From: an uncultured Ectothiorhodospiraceae bacterium | GTDB taxonomy: Bacteria > Pseudomonadota > Gammaproteobacteria > Nitrococcales > Nitrococcaceae | Reading direction: 5' to 3' | NCBI GenBank assembly: GCA_913057145.1 | Contig: CAJXNJ010000008.1 | Location: 1-52,889, forward strand | DNA length: 52,889 bases | Made by a program: the position numbers and the translations under genes | In this document: in pieces, positions 38,402 to 46,195 of the stretch | Numbering within the stretch: position 1 is the first letter of the stretch | How the letters are laid out: each line of letters begins with the position of its first letter | The notes under the pieces: generated by a model | What the model was told of the DNA's origin: nothing | What the model saw: only the letters and a program-made list of their open reading frames with translations | Database searches by the model: none

Positions 38402-38406
38402 GGCGG
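38395..38406 (+). other. Small hairpin over the lipoprotein stop codon
   Basis: CCGC, TGAG, GCGG: 4-base arms with the TGA stop in the loop, 25 bases before the gamma-subunit ATG. Weak alone; it repeats the arrangement of its neighbours. Confidence 0.35.
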
Positions 38407-38430
38407 CCTTCGTTGAAGGAGGATGCAGAT

Positions 38431-39507
38431 ATGAAAAATCGCGAGCAGAAAAAGGCCAATGGCAAGCGGGCTCATGTCCGCATCATGCTCTGGAGCCTGT
38501 TGCTGATCGCCGTCGGTGCCATGGTGGCGCCGCTGGGTGGCTACTTGTTCGTGGAAATTGCCGAGGCGCAGAGCTTTGAGCAGACCAATCCACGCTCCGA
38601 GACCACCTGGCGCGATGTCCGGGTCGGTAACGAAGGCATTACCACGGTGCGTGGTGACGAGACCGGCGTGTTGATCCAGAACGGTGGAGAAAACTGGCGT
38701 CAGCTCCGTAACGGGATCGTTGCTGCCATCATGCCCTGGGTGATGGGCATTGCCCTTGTGGGTATTTCGCTGGTGTATTTCATCGGTGGCAAACACAAGC
38801 TCGATGAAAAGCCATCGGGTCGTGTGGTGCCGCGCTGGAAGCTCTGGGAGCGGGTCCTGCACTGGTCGACGGCGACCATGTTCATCCTGCTCTCCATAAC
38901 TGGTCTCAGCCTCTTGTTCGGGCGCGCGGTGATGATCCCGTTGCTGGGACCGGAAGGCTTTGCGGCTTACGCCGGTGTGGCGATGATGACCCATAACTAT
39001 GTGGGGCCATTTTTCACTGCCTGTGTGGCGCTTATGGCGCTGGCCTGGACTTGGCATAACATCCCGAATCGCACTGATCTTGCTTGGTTCAAGGCAGGCG
39101 GCGGCTTCCTGAAAGGCAAGCATCCATCCGCCGGTCGCATGAACGGCGGTGAGAAAGTCTGGTTCTGGTTCATTGTGCTGGTCGGCGGCGCGGTATGCGT
39201 CTCCGGCGTGGTGATGAACTTCCCGATCTGGGGCCAGACCCGCGAGATGATGCAGCAGGCCAATCTGGTCCACGCTGTCGCGGCCATTCTCTGGATTGGT
39301 CTTTTCTTTGGCCATGCCTATATCGGCACGCTCGGTACTGAAGGCGCCATTGATGGCATGAAGACCGGCTATGTGAGTGTCGAGTGGGCCAAACAGCACC
39401 ACGACCTGTGGTACGAAGAGGTCAAGGATCAGGAGATCGATGCCAGCGAGATCGGATTGGAGTCCGGCGTGGCGGTCCGACAGGATCGACCGGCCTCAAC
39501 CGGCTAG
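38431..39507 (+). CDS. Formate dehydrogenase cytochrome b (gamma) subunit
   Basis: A 358-residue membrane protein that binds two b hemes and passes electrons from the FeS subunit to quinone. One N-terminal membrane segment (about 19-40) is followed by a roughly 65-residue periplasmic stretch (AEAQSFEQTNPRSETTWRDV), then a further segment (about 102-125) and the four-helix cytochrome b core with candidate heme His in ERVLHWSTA, MTHNYVGPF, LVHAVAAI and FFGHAYIG. The extended N-terminus is a feature of fdh-type gamma subunits from proteobacteria. The ATG at 38431 follows GAAGGAGGA by 7 bases; the frame is also open from a TTG at 38413, but that overlaps the ribosome binding site. Confidence 0.93.
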   Translation: MKNREQKKANGKRAHVRIMLWSLLLIAVGAMVAPLGGYLFVEIAEAQSFEQTNPRSETTWRDVRVGNEGITTVRGDETGVLIQNGGENWRQLRNGIVAAIMPWVMGIALVGISLVYFIGGKHKLDEKPSGRVVPRWKLWERVLHWSTATMFILLSITGLSLLFGRAVMIPLLGPEGFAAYAGVAMMTHNYVGPFFTACVALMALAWTWHNIPNRTDLAWFKAGGGFLKGKHPSAGRMNGGEKVWFWFIVLVGGAVCVSGVVMNFPIWGQTREMMQQANLVHAVAAILWIGLFFGHAYIGTLGTEGAIDGMKTGYVSVEWAKQHHDLWYEEVKDQEIDASEIGLESGVAVRQDRPASTG

Positions 39508-39508
39508 C

Positions 39509-39533
39509 TCGGCTGATCGAATAGTCGGCTGAT
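39509..39533 (+). repeat. Short tandem direct repeat after the gamma-subunit gene
   Basis: TCGGCTGAT occurs twice (39509-39517 and 39525-39533) with a 16-base period between two convergent genes. No function is evident. Confidence 0.4.
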
Positions 39534-40109
39534 TCAGGAGCCGGTAGCTGGACGCAAGACGCGCCCACTACCGGCTTCTCTTATTTCTGATGGGCCTTTC
39601 TGGCCGCCGAGCGGGCCGGGCAAAAACCAGTCAAGCTGGTTGCCGAAGACCCGCCTTACCCGCCAGCCACTGCGGCAGGCGGGGTGCCCGCTGCGATTAG
39701 CGCTTGTCGAGACGAGCGGCAGACCCACTGCCTGGCAGAGATCAATCACCGGCTGATGTCGGGTAACCCTGACAGCGATGGTTCGACGCCCACCGGTCAG
39801 CAGTGCTGGCAGCGTCTCGGCGGCTGGCATGACCCAGGTCACCGGCCCCGGCCAGGTCGAAAGTATGGTGTCCCGTGCTTTACGATCAGCAGGCCATTCA
39901 ACCAAGCCTTCCAACTGCTCGGGGTCCGCGGCGATGACAATCAGGCCCTTTTCTGTGCCGCGACCCTTGAGTGCGATCAATCGGGCGAGCGCTTCTTCGT
40001 TCCAGGGATCGCAACCGAGTCCCCAGACGCCTTCTGTGGGATAGGCGCCGACGCCGCCCGCAAGGACCGCATCACGAATCTGCCGTAGCCGAGGAGAGGG
40101 CGTTGTCAT
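39534..40109 (-). CDS. tsaC: Threonylcarbamoyl-AMP synthase (Sua5/YciO/YrdC family)
   Basis: Makes threonylcarbamoyl-AMP from threonine, bicarbonate and ATP for the t6A37 tRNA modification. The 191-residue, single-domain form is the TsaC type without the Sua5 C-terminal domain. Motifs: GGVGAYPTEGVWGLGCDPWN (about 18-37), LIALKGRGTEKGLIVIAA (Lys-Gly-Arg---Lys substrate loop, about 45-62), TWPGPVTWVMPA, and PLVSTSANRSGHPA (about 131-144). Last gene of the LysM-like/dprA/smg/topA/tsaC series; the start is 11 bases after topA. Its final codons double as the stem of the opposing operon's probable terminator. Confidence 0.94.
   Translation of the reverse strand: MTTPSPRLRQIRDAVLAGGVGAYPTEGVWGLGCDPWNEEALARLIALKGRGTEKGLIVIAADPEQLEGLVEWPADRKARDTILSTWPGPVTWVMPAAETLPALLTGGRRTIAVRVTRHQPVIDLCQAVGLPLVSTSANRSGHPACRSGWRVRRVFGNQLDWFLPGPLGGQKGPSEIREAGSGRVLRPATGS
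39536..39579 (+). terminator. Probable terminator of the fdh operon, embedded in the 3' end of tsaC
   Basis: A 12-base stem (AGGAGCCGGTAG at 39536-39547 with CTACCGGCTTCT at 39568-39579; one G-T pair) around a 20-base loop, followed on the plus strand by T-rich CTTATTTCT. It lies 28 bases after the gamma-subunit stop. Both arms are also coding sequence of the convergent tsaC (its last codons). Confidence 0.5.
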
Positions 40110-40120
40110 TGCGTTGACCG

Positions 40121-42541
40121 TTACTGGCTTTTACTGCTGGCCCGGCGTGTGGTTTTGGTGCCGGTGGCCTTTTTCCGCGGAGTGCTTTTGGCTTTGCTCT
40201 TGCCGCCCCGGCCCTTGGGCTCGGGAGCCTCAGCCAAAAGCGCGGCGCATTGTTCGTGAGTCAATTCCGCCGCATCGGTGTCTTTGGGCACGCGAGCGCG
40301 CTTTTTGCCATCGGTAATGTAGGGACCAAATCGCCCCCGCATCACGGTGATGGCGCCATCGTCAAAGCTCTGGATGGTGCGCTTGGCGACGTTCTCTTTT
40401 TTCTCCTCGACCAGTTCGAGGGCGCGATCCCGCTCGATGGTGTAGGGATCATCGTCTTTTTTCAGGGAGGCGAATTGATCGCCGAATCTAACGTAGGGCC
40501 CGAAGCGGCCGATATTCACTGAAAGCGGCAACCCATCCGGGGTCTCCCCCAGATCGCGTGGCAGTGTAAAGAGCGCCAGCGCTTCGTCGAGCGCGATGGT
40601 ATCGATACTCTGCCCGGGGCGCAGACTCGCGAATTTCGGCTTTTCCTCGTCCTCCCGTGTGCCAATCTGCACGAAAGGCCCATATCGCCCGAGGCGAGCG
40701 GTGACCGGTTTGCCGCTTTTCGGGTCAACCCCGAGTTCGCGGGCTTTCATGACTTCGCCACGGGAGACTTGCTGTTTGGCTTCTACCTGCTCCTGGAAGG
40801 GTTCCCAGAACTCATGCAGCACCGGTACCCAGTCAATCTCACCGCGAGAGATGTCGTCGAGTCGGTCTTCCAGACGGGCGGTAAATTCGTAATCGACGTA
40901 GCGGTCAAAATGCTCCGTCAGGAACTTGGTGACGACCCGCCCGGTATCGGTCGGCTTGAAACGACGATTCTCGAGCGTGACGTAATTGCGCGCCTGCAGA
41001 GTGGAGATGATGGAGGCATAGGTCGAAGGGCGTCCGATGCCATATTCCTCAAGGGCGCGAACCAGGCTCGCCTCGGAGTAACGCGGCGGCGGCTCGGTGA
41101 AATGTTGCTCCGGGCGTACGGCCAGCAGCGGAATCCGATCGCCTTCCTGCAATGGCGGCAGAATACGTTCTTTGCCATCGCCTGCCTCATCGTCCCGGTC
41201 TTCCTGATAGACCGCCATGAAGCCCGGATCGCGCACCGTAGAACCGGTGGCGCGGAAATTCGCCGTATCACCGGCGGCGAGATCAACGGAGACGGTGTCG
41301 ATCGTCGCGTGAATCATCTGACAGGCCACGGTGCGCTTCCAGATCAGATCATAGAGTCGATACTGATCATCGGAGAGATACCCCTTGAGGCTCTCCGGGG
41401 TGCGCTCGGCATCGGTGGGCCGGATGCCTTCATGGGCCTCCTGGGCGTTTTTCGCCCGGGTTCGGTACTGATGCGCCTGGGCCGGTAGTTTGTCCTTGCC
41501 GAATCGCTTGGCGATCAGACCGCGCAGGCTTTCTATCGCCTCTGCCGAGAGATTCACCGAATCGGTCCGCATATAGGTGATGAGGCCGACGGTTCCGTTC
41601 CCGGTGTCCACCCCTTCATAAAGCTGCTGAGCGATGCGCATGGTCTGCTGGGCCGAGAAGCGCAGCTTGCGGGAGGCCTCCTGCTGCAGCGTTGAGGTGA
41701 TGAACGGCGCGGAGGGATTACGTCGGCGCTGTTTTTTCTCAACCCGGGCCACCCGCAGCTCGCCACGGCCTGACTCCGGCAACGGCTCGCCAATTGCTGC
41801 GGTGCTGTCGGCGCCGGCTGCTTCCAGAATACGGCGGGTGGTCTGTTCGGCGGTCTCGCCGGTGGTGAGCGTGAACTGCTCAACTTTCTCGCCATCGAGC
41901 TGCTGGAGACGGCCGACAAAGCCCTGGCCGTCCTTATTCAGATCGGCCTCGATGCTCCAGTACTCCTGCGGTACGAACGCTTCGATTTCCTGCTCGCGCT
42001 CAACAATCATGCGCAGTGCCGGGGACTGCACGCGACCGGCCGAGAGCCCACTGGTGATCTTGCGCCAGAGCAGAGGCGAGAGATTGAAGCCAACCAGATA
42101 GTCCAGGGCGCGCCTTGCCTGTTGTGCGTTCACCAGATCGGTCGACAGGCCTCGGGGATGCTCGATGGCTTCTTTGATGGCGTCCTTGGTGATTTCGTAG
42201 AAAACCACCCGATGCACCGGTTTGTCATCGATGACATTGCGCTCGCGCAGAAGCTCGAGCAGATGCCAGGAAATCGCTTCGCCCTCGCGATCCGGGTCAG
42301 TGGCCAGATAAACCGCATCAGCCTTGCGCGTGGCCTTGGCGATGGCATCGACGTGTTTGGCGTTGCGCTCGATGATGTTGTAGCGCATGGCGAAGTCATG
42401 TTCAGTGTCCACCGCGCCTTCCTTGGCAACCAGGTCGCGGACATGGCCATAGGAGGCCATGACCTCGAAATCCTTGCCGAGGTATTTGTTAATCGTGCGC
42501 GCCTTGGCGGGCGACTCAACAATGACGAGGTGCTGACTCAT
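40121..42541 (-). CDS. topA: DNA topoisomerase I (type IA)
   Basis: Relaxes negatively supercoiled DNA. It is 806 residues. The TOPRIM domain begins HLVIVESPAKARTINKYLG (Glu9) with YLATDPDREGEAISWHL (Asp82, Asp84, Glu87). The active-site Tyr323 is in GLITYMRTDSVNLS. The C-terminal region has three repeats of GR(Y/F)GP(F/Y) type (ARLGRYGPFVQIG, NIGRFGPYVRFG, MRGRFGPYITDG) and a Lys/Arg/Ser/Thr-rich tail of about 35 residues, instead of the Cys4 zinc ribbons of E. coli TopA. It starts 6 bases after smg. Confidence 0.97.
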   Translation of the reverse strand: MSQHLVIVESPAKARTINKYLGKDFEVMASYGHVRDLVAKEGAVDTEHDFAMRYNIIERNAKHVDAIAKATRKADAVYLATDPDREGEAISWHLLELLRERNVIDDKPVHRVVFYEITKDAIKEAIEHPRGLSTDLVNAQQARRALDYLVGFNLSPLLWRKITSGLSAGRVQSPALRMIVEREQEIEAFVPQEYWSIEADLNKDGQGFVGRLQQLDGEKVEQFTLTTGETAEQTTRRILEAAGADSTAAIGEPLPESGRGELRVARVEKKQRRRNPSAPFITSTLQQEASRKLRFSAQQTMRIAQQLYEGVDTGNGTVGLITYMRTDSVNLSAEAIESLRGLIAKRFGKDKLPAQAHQYRTRAKNAQEAHEGIRPTDAERTPESLKGYLSDDQYRLYDLIWKRTVACQMIHATIDTVSVDLAAGDTANFRATGSTVRDPGFMAVYQEDRDDEAGDGKERILPPLQEGDRIPLLAVRPEQHFTEPPPRYSEASLVRALEEYGIGRPSTYASIISTLQARNYVTLENRRFKPTDTGRVVTKFLTEHFDRYVDYEFTARLEDRLDDISRGEIDWVPVLHEFWEPFQEQVEAKQQVSRGEVMKARELGVDPKSGKPVTARLGRYGPFVQIGTREDEEKPKFASLRPGQSIDTIALDEALALFTLPRDLGETPDGLPLSVNIGRFGPYVRFGDQFASLKKDDDPYTIERDRALELVEEKKENVAKRTIQSFDDGAITVMRGRFGPYITDGKKRARVPKDTDAAELTHEQCAALLAEAPEPKGRGGKSKAKSTPRKKATGTKTTRRASSKSQ

Positions 42542-42547
42542 GAGCGC

Positions 42548-43021
42548 TTAGTGTGTCATCCGGTCGGGTTGTTCAAACAACAGGTTTTCCATCCAGGCAC
42601 AGGCCTCTTCCTGACCCGGCCGACTGAAAAGCACCATCAGAACGACCCATTTGAGCTTGTCGAGTTCAATAAAGTCTTCTTCCAGTGCCATCAGCCGTTC
42701 GATGACGATCTCGCGGTGACTGGCATCGAGAATGCCGGTCTGCTCGAGGAAGAGCAGAAAGCCGCGGCACTCGGCGTCAAGTCGGGCGCATTCTTCGGGT
42801 GTGAAAATGCGCATCGAGCCGTGCGGGCTGCAGGTCGGATGCAGCTCTCGATTTTCGGCCAGCGCATCGATCCAGTTCAGCGCCTTGTGAATCTGATCGT
42901 CATTAAAGCCGGCACCCTGGAGTTCGGACTCGATCTCCGAGCGGCTGGGGTCAATGTCGCCTGGTTCGTGGAAATAATGCTCAAACAGGTACATCAGGAT
43001 GTCGAATACGTTTTCTTTCAT
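42548..43021 (-). CDS. smg: Smg family protein (DUF494)
   Basis: A 157-residue helical protein. Its opening MKENVFDILMYLFEHYF is the DUF494/Smg signature, followed by ESELQGAGFNDDQIHKALNW and FTPEECARLDAECRGFLLFL. The family is consistently encoded next to dprA and topA in gammaproteobacteria, as here, but its biochemical role is not known. Overlaps dprA by ATGA. Confidence 0.93.
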   Translation of the reverse strand: MKENVFDILMYLFEHYFHEPGDIDPSRSEIESELQGAGFNDDQIHKALNWIDALAENRELHPTCSPHGSMRIFTPEECARLDAECRGFLLFLEQTGILDASHREIVIERLMALEEDFIELDKLKWVVLMVLFSRPGQEEACAWMENLLFEQPDRMTH

Positions 43022-44172
43022 CCACCTGTCCGATTGTTGGTTTGCATGTATCGACCGCCGTTGCAGGGTGCAACATAGCCCTTTAGTTCCAGGCTCAGGA
43101 GCATGGAGGAAAGGATATCAGGCGTCAATGACAGCCGGGCGGCGAGCGCATCGAAGCTGATGGGATCATGCCCCATGGCTTCAAGCACCGCCTGGTAATC
43201 GGCATCCAGTGCATCGGCCGGCGCCGCTCTGCCATCACCGGAATCAGCGGCAGCCGGGACGGCGGTATTCAGGTTGAGCGTGTGCTGCCGCGCCGGTTGT
43301 TGGATCGCCTCGATGACATCATCGACCGTCTCCACCAGCGTTGCACCCCGACGGATCAGGGCATGACAGCCGCGGGCCAGCGGGTTGTGGATGGAGCCGG
43401 GGATGGCCATGACCTCCCGGCCCTGATCGAGTCCGGAGTAGGCTGTCCCCAGCGCACCACTGCGTCGGCCTGCCTCGACAACCAGTACGCCCAGTGACAG
43501 GCCGCTGATGATGCGGTTGCGTCGCGGAAAAAGCCCGCGATTGACCGGTGCTCCGGTGGCCATCTCGCTGATAATGGCGCCCTTGTGCCGGATCTCGCTG
43601 GCCAGCTTCTGGTTGTTGCGCGGGTAGATCTGCTCGGGCCCCGTGGCCATGACGGCAATGGTCTTTCCCTGAACGGCCATGGCTCCTTCATGGGCGGCCG
43701 TGTCGATTCCGAGCGCAAGCCCGCTTGTCACGGTCAGTCCGGTGGCCGCCAGGTGGGCGGCAAATTCCTCGGCCAGCCGGATGCCATTGGTCGAGGCATG
43801 ACGGGCACCGACGATGGCGATTTGCGGCTCCGCGAGCACTTCAGGGTTGCCGGTGAGGAAGAGCAGCGGTGGCGGATCGGAGATTTCAGCAAGCAGTCCC
43901 GGGTAGCGCACATCCGTTTTGGGGATGATGTGATGCTGCTCGGATGCCTCCAGCCAGTTCAGATCGCTCTCGACACCCGACAAGACGGCCTCCGCATCAC
44001 GCGGTGCCTGGCAGATGTTCTCGTCGAGGCCACGGGCTTTGCGATCGGCTTCGCTGGCATCGAGGTAGGCAGCGGCATCGCCATAACGCTCAAGGATTTG
44101 ACTGAAAGCTGCCGGGCCCACGCCTTCAAGCCGCCAGACAGTGAGCCAGGCTTTGAGTTGTTGCTTATCCAT
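43018..44172 (-). CDS. dprA: DNA-processing protein DprA
   Basis: Binds incoming single-stranded DNA and loads RecA during natural transformation. It is 384 residues. An N-terminal helical domain (WLTVWRLEGVGPAAFSQILE) precedes the Rossmann core (about 75-290): YPGLLAEISDPPPLLFLTGN, IAIVGARHASTNGIRLAEEF, LTVTSGLALGIDTAAHEGAM, RRNRIISGLSLGVLVVEAG and GSGAL-type loops. A C-terminal winged-helix domain (about 315-380) is present. ATG 44172 overlaps the preceding gene by 8 bases; an in-frame Met 14 codons earlier lies within that gene and is not needed. Confidence 0.95.
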   Translation of the reverse strand: MDKQQLKAWLTVWRLEGVGPAAFSQILERYGDAAAYLDASEADRKARGLDENICQAPRDAEAVLSGVESDLNWLEASEQHHIIPKTDVRYPGLLAEISDPPPLLFLTGNPEVLAEPQIAIVGARHASTNGIRLAEEFAAHLAATGLTVTSGLALGIDTAAHEGAMAVQGKTIAVMATGPEQIYPRNNQKLASEIRHKGAIISEMATGAPVNRGLFPRRNRIISGLSLGVLVVEAGRRSGALGTAYSGLDQGREVMAIPGSIHNPLARGCHALIRRGATLVETVDDVIEAIQQPARQHTLNLNTAVPAAADSGDGRAAPADALDADYQAVLEAMGHDPISFDALAARLSLTPDILSSMLLSLELKGYVAPCNGGRYMQTNNRTGG

Positions 44173-44578
44173 CCTGGTTTTCGCTGGCGTCCTCGGTGGC
44201 AAGAAGATAATCACCCGGCCGGATTTCCCGCCGTGCTCGTTCGACCATCAGTACCGCAGGGTTGCCGTTGTGTAAAAGGGTCGCTTCGCCAAGGAAGATA
44301 CTACCGCGTGCCCGGGTGCGGCGGGTGTCGGGTGCGGTCAAGGCCGGGCCGGGCCGCAGAAGATAATAGCGCTCGGCCGCTTCCGGGCCGAGTGGCTCGG
44401 TATAGAGGCGATCACCGGCTGCAATCAGCACCCGGCCTTCCTCGCCTTGAATGACCTGTGGCAGCTCGGCCTGCGGCGGGAAGATGGCCGGCGGTGCAGC
44501 CGTCGCCGGAGCGAGCGGTCCGAGGGTGAGTGCCATAACGATTGCCCAGGGGCTTGTTGGTAAGCGTTGTTGCATCAT
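44165..44578 (-). CDS. DprA-linked LysM-family protein lacking its LysM domain
   Basis: A 137-residue exported protein: signal peptide about 1-27 (WAIVMALTLGPLAPATAA), then PQVIQGEEGRVLIAAGDRLY, ERYYLLRPGPALT, IFLGEATLLHNGNPAVLMVE and a final RREIRPGDYLLATED. This is the C-terminal domain of the 340-380-residue LysM proteins normally encoded between dprA and def; their N-terminal peptidoglycan-binding LysM domain and linker are absent here. No remnant of it lies upstream, where only a 127-base promoter region precedes def. It is probably a genuine short form rather than a frameshift product. The function is unknown. Confidence 0.78.
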   Translation of the reverse strand: MMQQRLPTSPWAIVMALTLGPLAPATAAPPAIFPPQAELPQVIQGEEGRVLIAAGDRLYTEPLGPEAAERYYLLRPGPALTAPDTRRTRARGSIFLGEATLLHNGNPAVLMVERARREIRPGDYLLATEDASENQDG

Positions 44579-44705
44579 GGGTCACGAAACATCCTTGTTG
44601 TCGCGCAGGGTGACTGGCCGCTTGTGAACGGCCTTCGTTATACTGTGTCCACAGTCACTACATCGAGGCTAGCAGCGATTTTCTGCCGGCCTCAACGGAT
44701 CATCC
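44579..44705. promoter_or_regulatory. Divergent promoter region LysM-family gene / def
   Basis: A 127-base space. On the plus strand TATACT (44639-44644) is a good -10 for def, with transcription starting near 44651 and a leader of about 55 bases; no -35 at 17 bases was recognised. Nothing convincing was found for the minus-strand gene. Confidence 0.4.
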
Positions 44706-45239
44706 ATGGCCAAACGCGAAATTCTCCAATATCCCGATCCGCGGTTGCGAACCCCTGCCAAACGGGTGGAGGTGATTGACGATCGTGTCCGCGCGTTGGT
44801 CGAGGATATGTTCGAGACCATGTATGACGCCCCCGGCATCGGCCTTGCGGCAACGCAGATCGATGTCCATGAGCGCATCGTTGTCATGGATGTCAGCGAA
44901 TCGGGCGATGAGCCGCAGGTGCTGATCAACCCCGAGATCATCGAGCGCGCGCAGACCTGTGACATTGCCGAGGAGGGCTGTCTTTCCATCCCCGGTTATG
45001 CCGATAACGTGGAGCGACCGGATGCGCTTTTGCTGCGGGCGCAGGATATCGATGGCAATGAGTTTGAGCTGCGGGCCGAAGGCCTGCTGGCCCGCTGTAT
45101 TCAGCATGAGCTCGACCATCTGGAGGGCCGGCTTTTCATAGACTATCTCTCCGATCTCAAGCGTAAGCGTCTGCGTCGGCGTTATGAGAAAACCGCACGG
45201 CAGCGAGCCGAGCAGACCAACCGATCGGGCGCCGTCTGA
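44706..45239 (+). CDS. def: Peptide deformylase
   Basis: Removes the formyl group from the N-terminal Met of nascent proteins. It is 177 residues. All three metal-site motifs are present: [11 protein letters not shown] (motif 1), EEGCLSIPG with metal ligand Cys92 (motif 2), and QHELDHLEG with His134, Glu135 and His138 (motif 3). It ends with a basic C-terminal helix ([15 protein letters not shown]), as in the gammaproteobacterial type I enzymes that contact the ribosome. Five bases before fmt. Confidence 0.98.
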   Translation: MAKREILQYPDPRLRTPAKRVEVIDDRVRALVEDMFETMYDAPGIGLAATQIDVHERIVVMDVSESGDEPQVLINPEIIERAQTCDIAEEGCLSIPGYADNVERPDALLLRAQDIDGNEFELRAEGLLARCIQHELDHLEGRLFIDYLSDLKRKRLRRRYEKTARQRAEQTNRSGAV

Positions 45240-45244
45240 GCGGG

Positions 45245-46195
45245 GTGGCTGAGCAGTCTCGACTGCGGGTGGTTTATGCCGGAACACCGGCATTCGCCGT
45301 CCCCGCGCTGCAGGCTCTGATCGACGGGCCCTTTGATGTGGTGGCGGTCTACACCCAGCCCGATCGACCGGCCGGCCGTGGGCGTAAGTTGCGAGCCTCC
45401 CCGGTGAAAGAGCTCGCCCTCAGCCACAATCTGCCGGTCGAGCAACCAACGACGCTGCGTGAAGACAGCGCGCAACAGCAGCTTGCCGCCTATGCCCCCG
45501 ACATCATGGTGGTAGCGGCCTACGGCCTGATTCTGCCGCAGTCCGTACTCGATACGCCCCGCCATGGATGCCTCAATATTCATGCTTCCCTGTTGCCGCG
45601 CTGGCGAGGGGCGGCTCCCATTCAGCGCGCCATTGAAGCAGGCGATACCGAGACGGGCGTCTGCCTGATGGAGATGGCGGCGGGGCTGGATACCGGCGCG
45701 GTGATTGCCTGTCGCCGGACAGCCATCACAGACAGTGACACGGCGGCAAGCGTGCATGATCGACTGGCTGTGCTGGGGGCTGAGTTGACCGTTGAGTGCC
45801 TCGCCGACTGGGCAGCAGGCGCGCTGCCCTCGATGCCGCAATCTGCACAGGGCGTGACTTATGCCGAGAAGATCACGGCGGATGAAGCGTGGATTGATTG
45901 GCAGGCGGGTGCCCGTGATCTCGCGCGCCGGGTGAGGGCCTTCAACCCCTGGCCCGTTGCCCGCTGTCGGATGGCCGGTGAGCCGCTGCGGGTGTGGATG
46001 GCAAGCGCCCTGCCGGATGATGGTCAGGGCGCAGTACCCGGTACTGTGGTGGCTGTGGCGCCGGGCGGCATTGACGTGCAGACGGGCGACGGCCTGTTGC
46101 GTTTGCTTGAAGTGCAGGCCCCGGGGCGCCGGGCGCAACCGGTGGATGAGTTCCTGCGTGGGCATCCGATAACCGCGGGGATTGAGTTTGAGTAA
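45245..46195 (+). CDS. fmt: Methionyl-tRNA formyltransferase
   Basis: Formylates initiator Met-tRNA using 10-formyl-tetrahydrofolate. It is 316 residues. The N-terminal Rossmann domain has VVYAGTPAFAVPALQAL and the substrate loop QPDRPAGRGRKLRASPVK; catalytic Asn111, His113 and Asp149 lie in LNIHASLLPRWRGAAPIQ and EMAAGLDTGAV. The C-terminal OB-like domain starts near residue 210. The start codon is GTG at 45245. Functionally paired with def, which acts on its product. Confidence 0.97.
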   Translation: MAEQSRLRVVYAGTPAFAVPALQALIDGPFDVVAVYTQPDRPAGRGRKLRASPVKELALSHNLPVEQPTTLREDSAQQQLAAYAPDIMVVAAYGLILPQSVLDTPRHGCLNIHASLLPRWRGAAPIQRAIEAGDTETGVCLMEMAAGLDTGAVIACRRTAITDSDTAASVHDRLAVLGAELTVECLADWAAGALPSMPQSAQGVTYAEKITADEAWIDWQAGARDLARRVRAFNPWPVARCRMAGEPLRVWMASALPDDGQGAVPGTVVAVAPGGIDVQTGDGLLRLLEVQAPGRRAQPVDEFLRGHPITAGIEFE

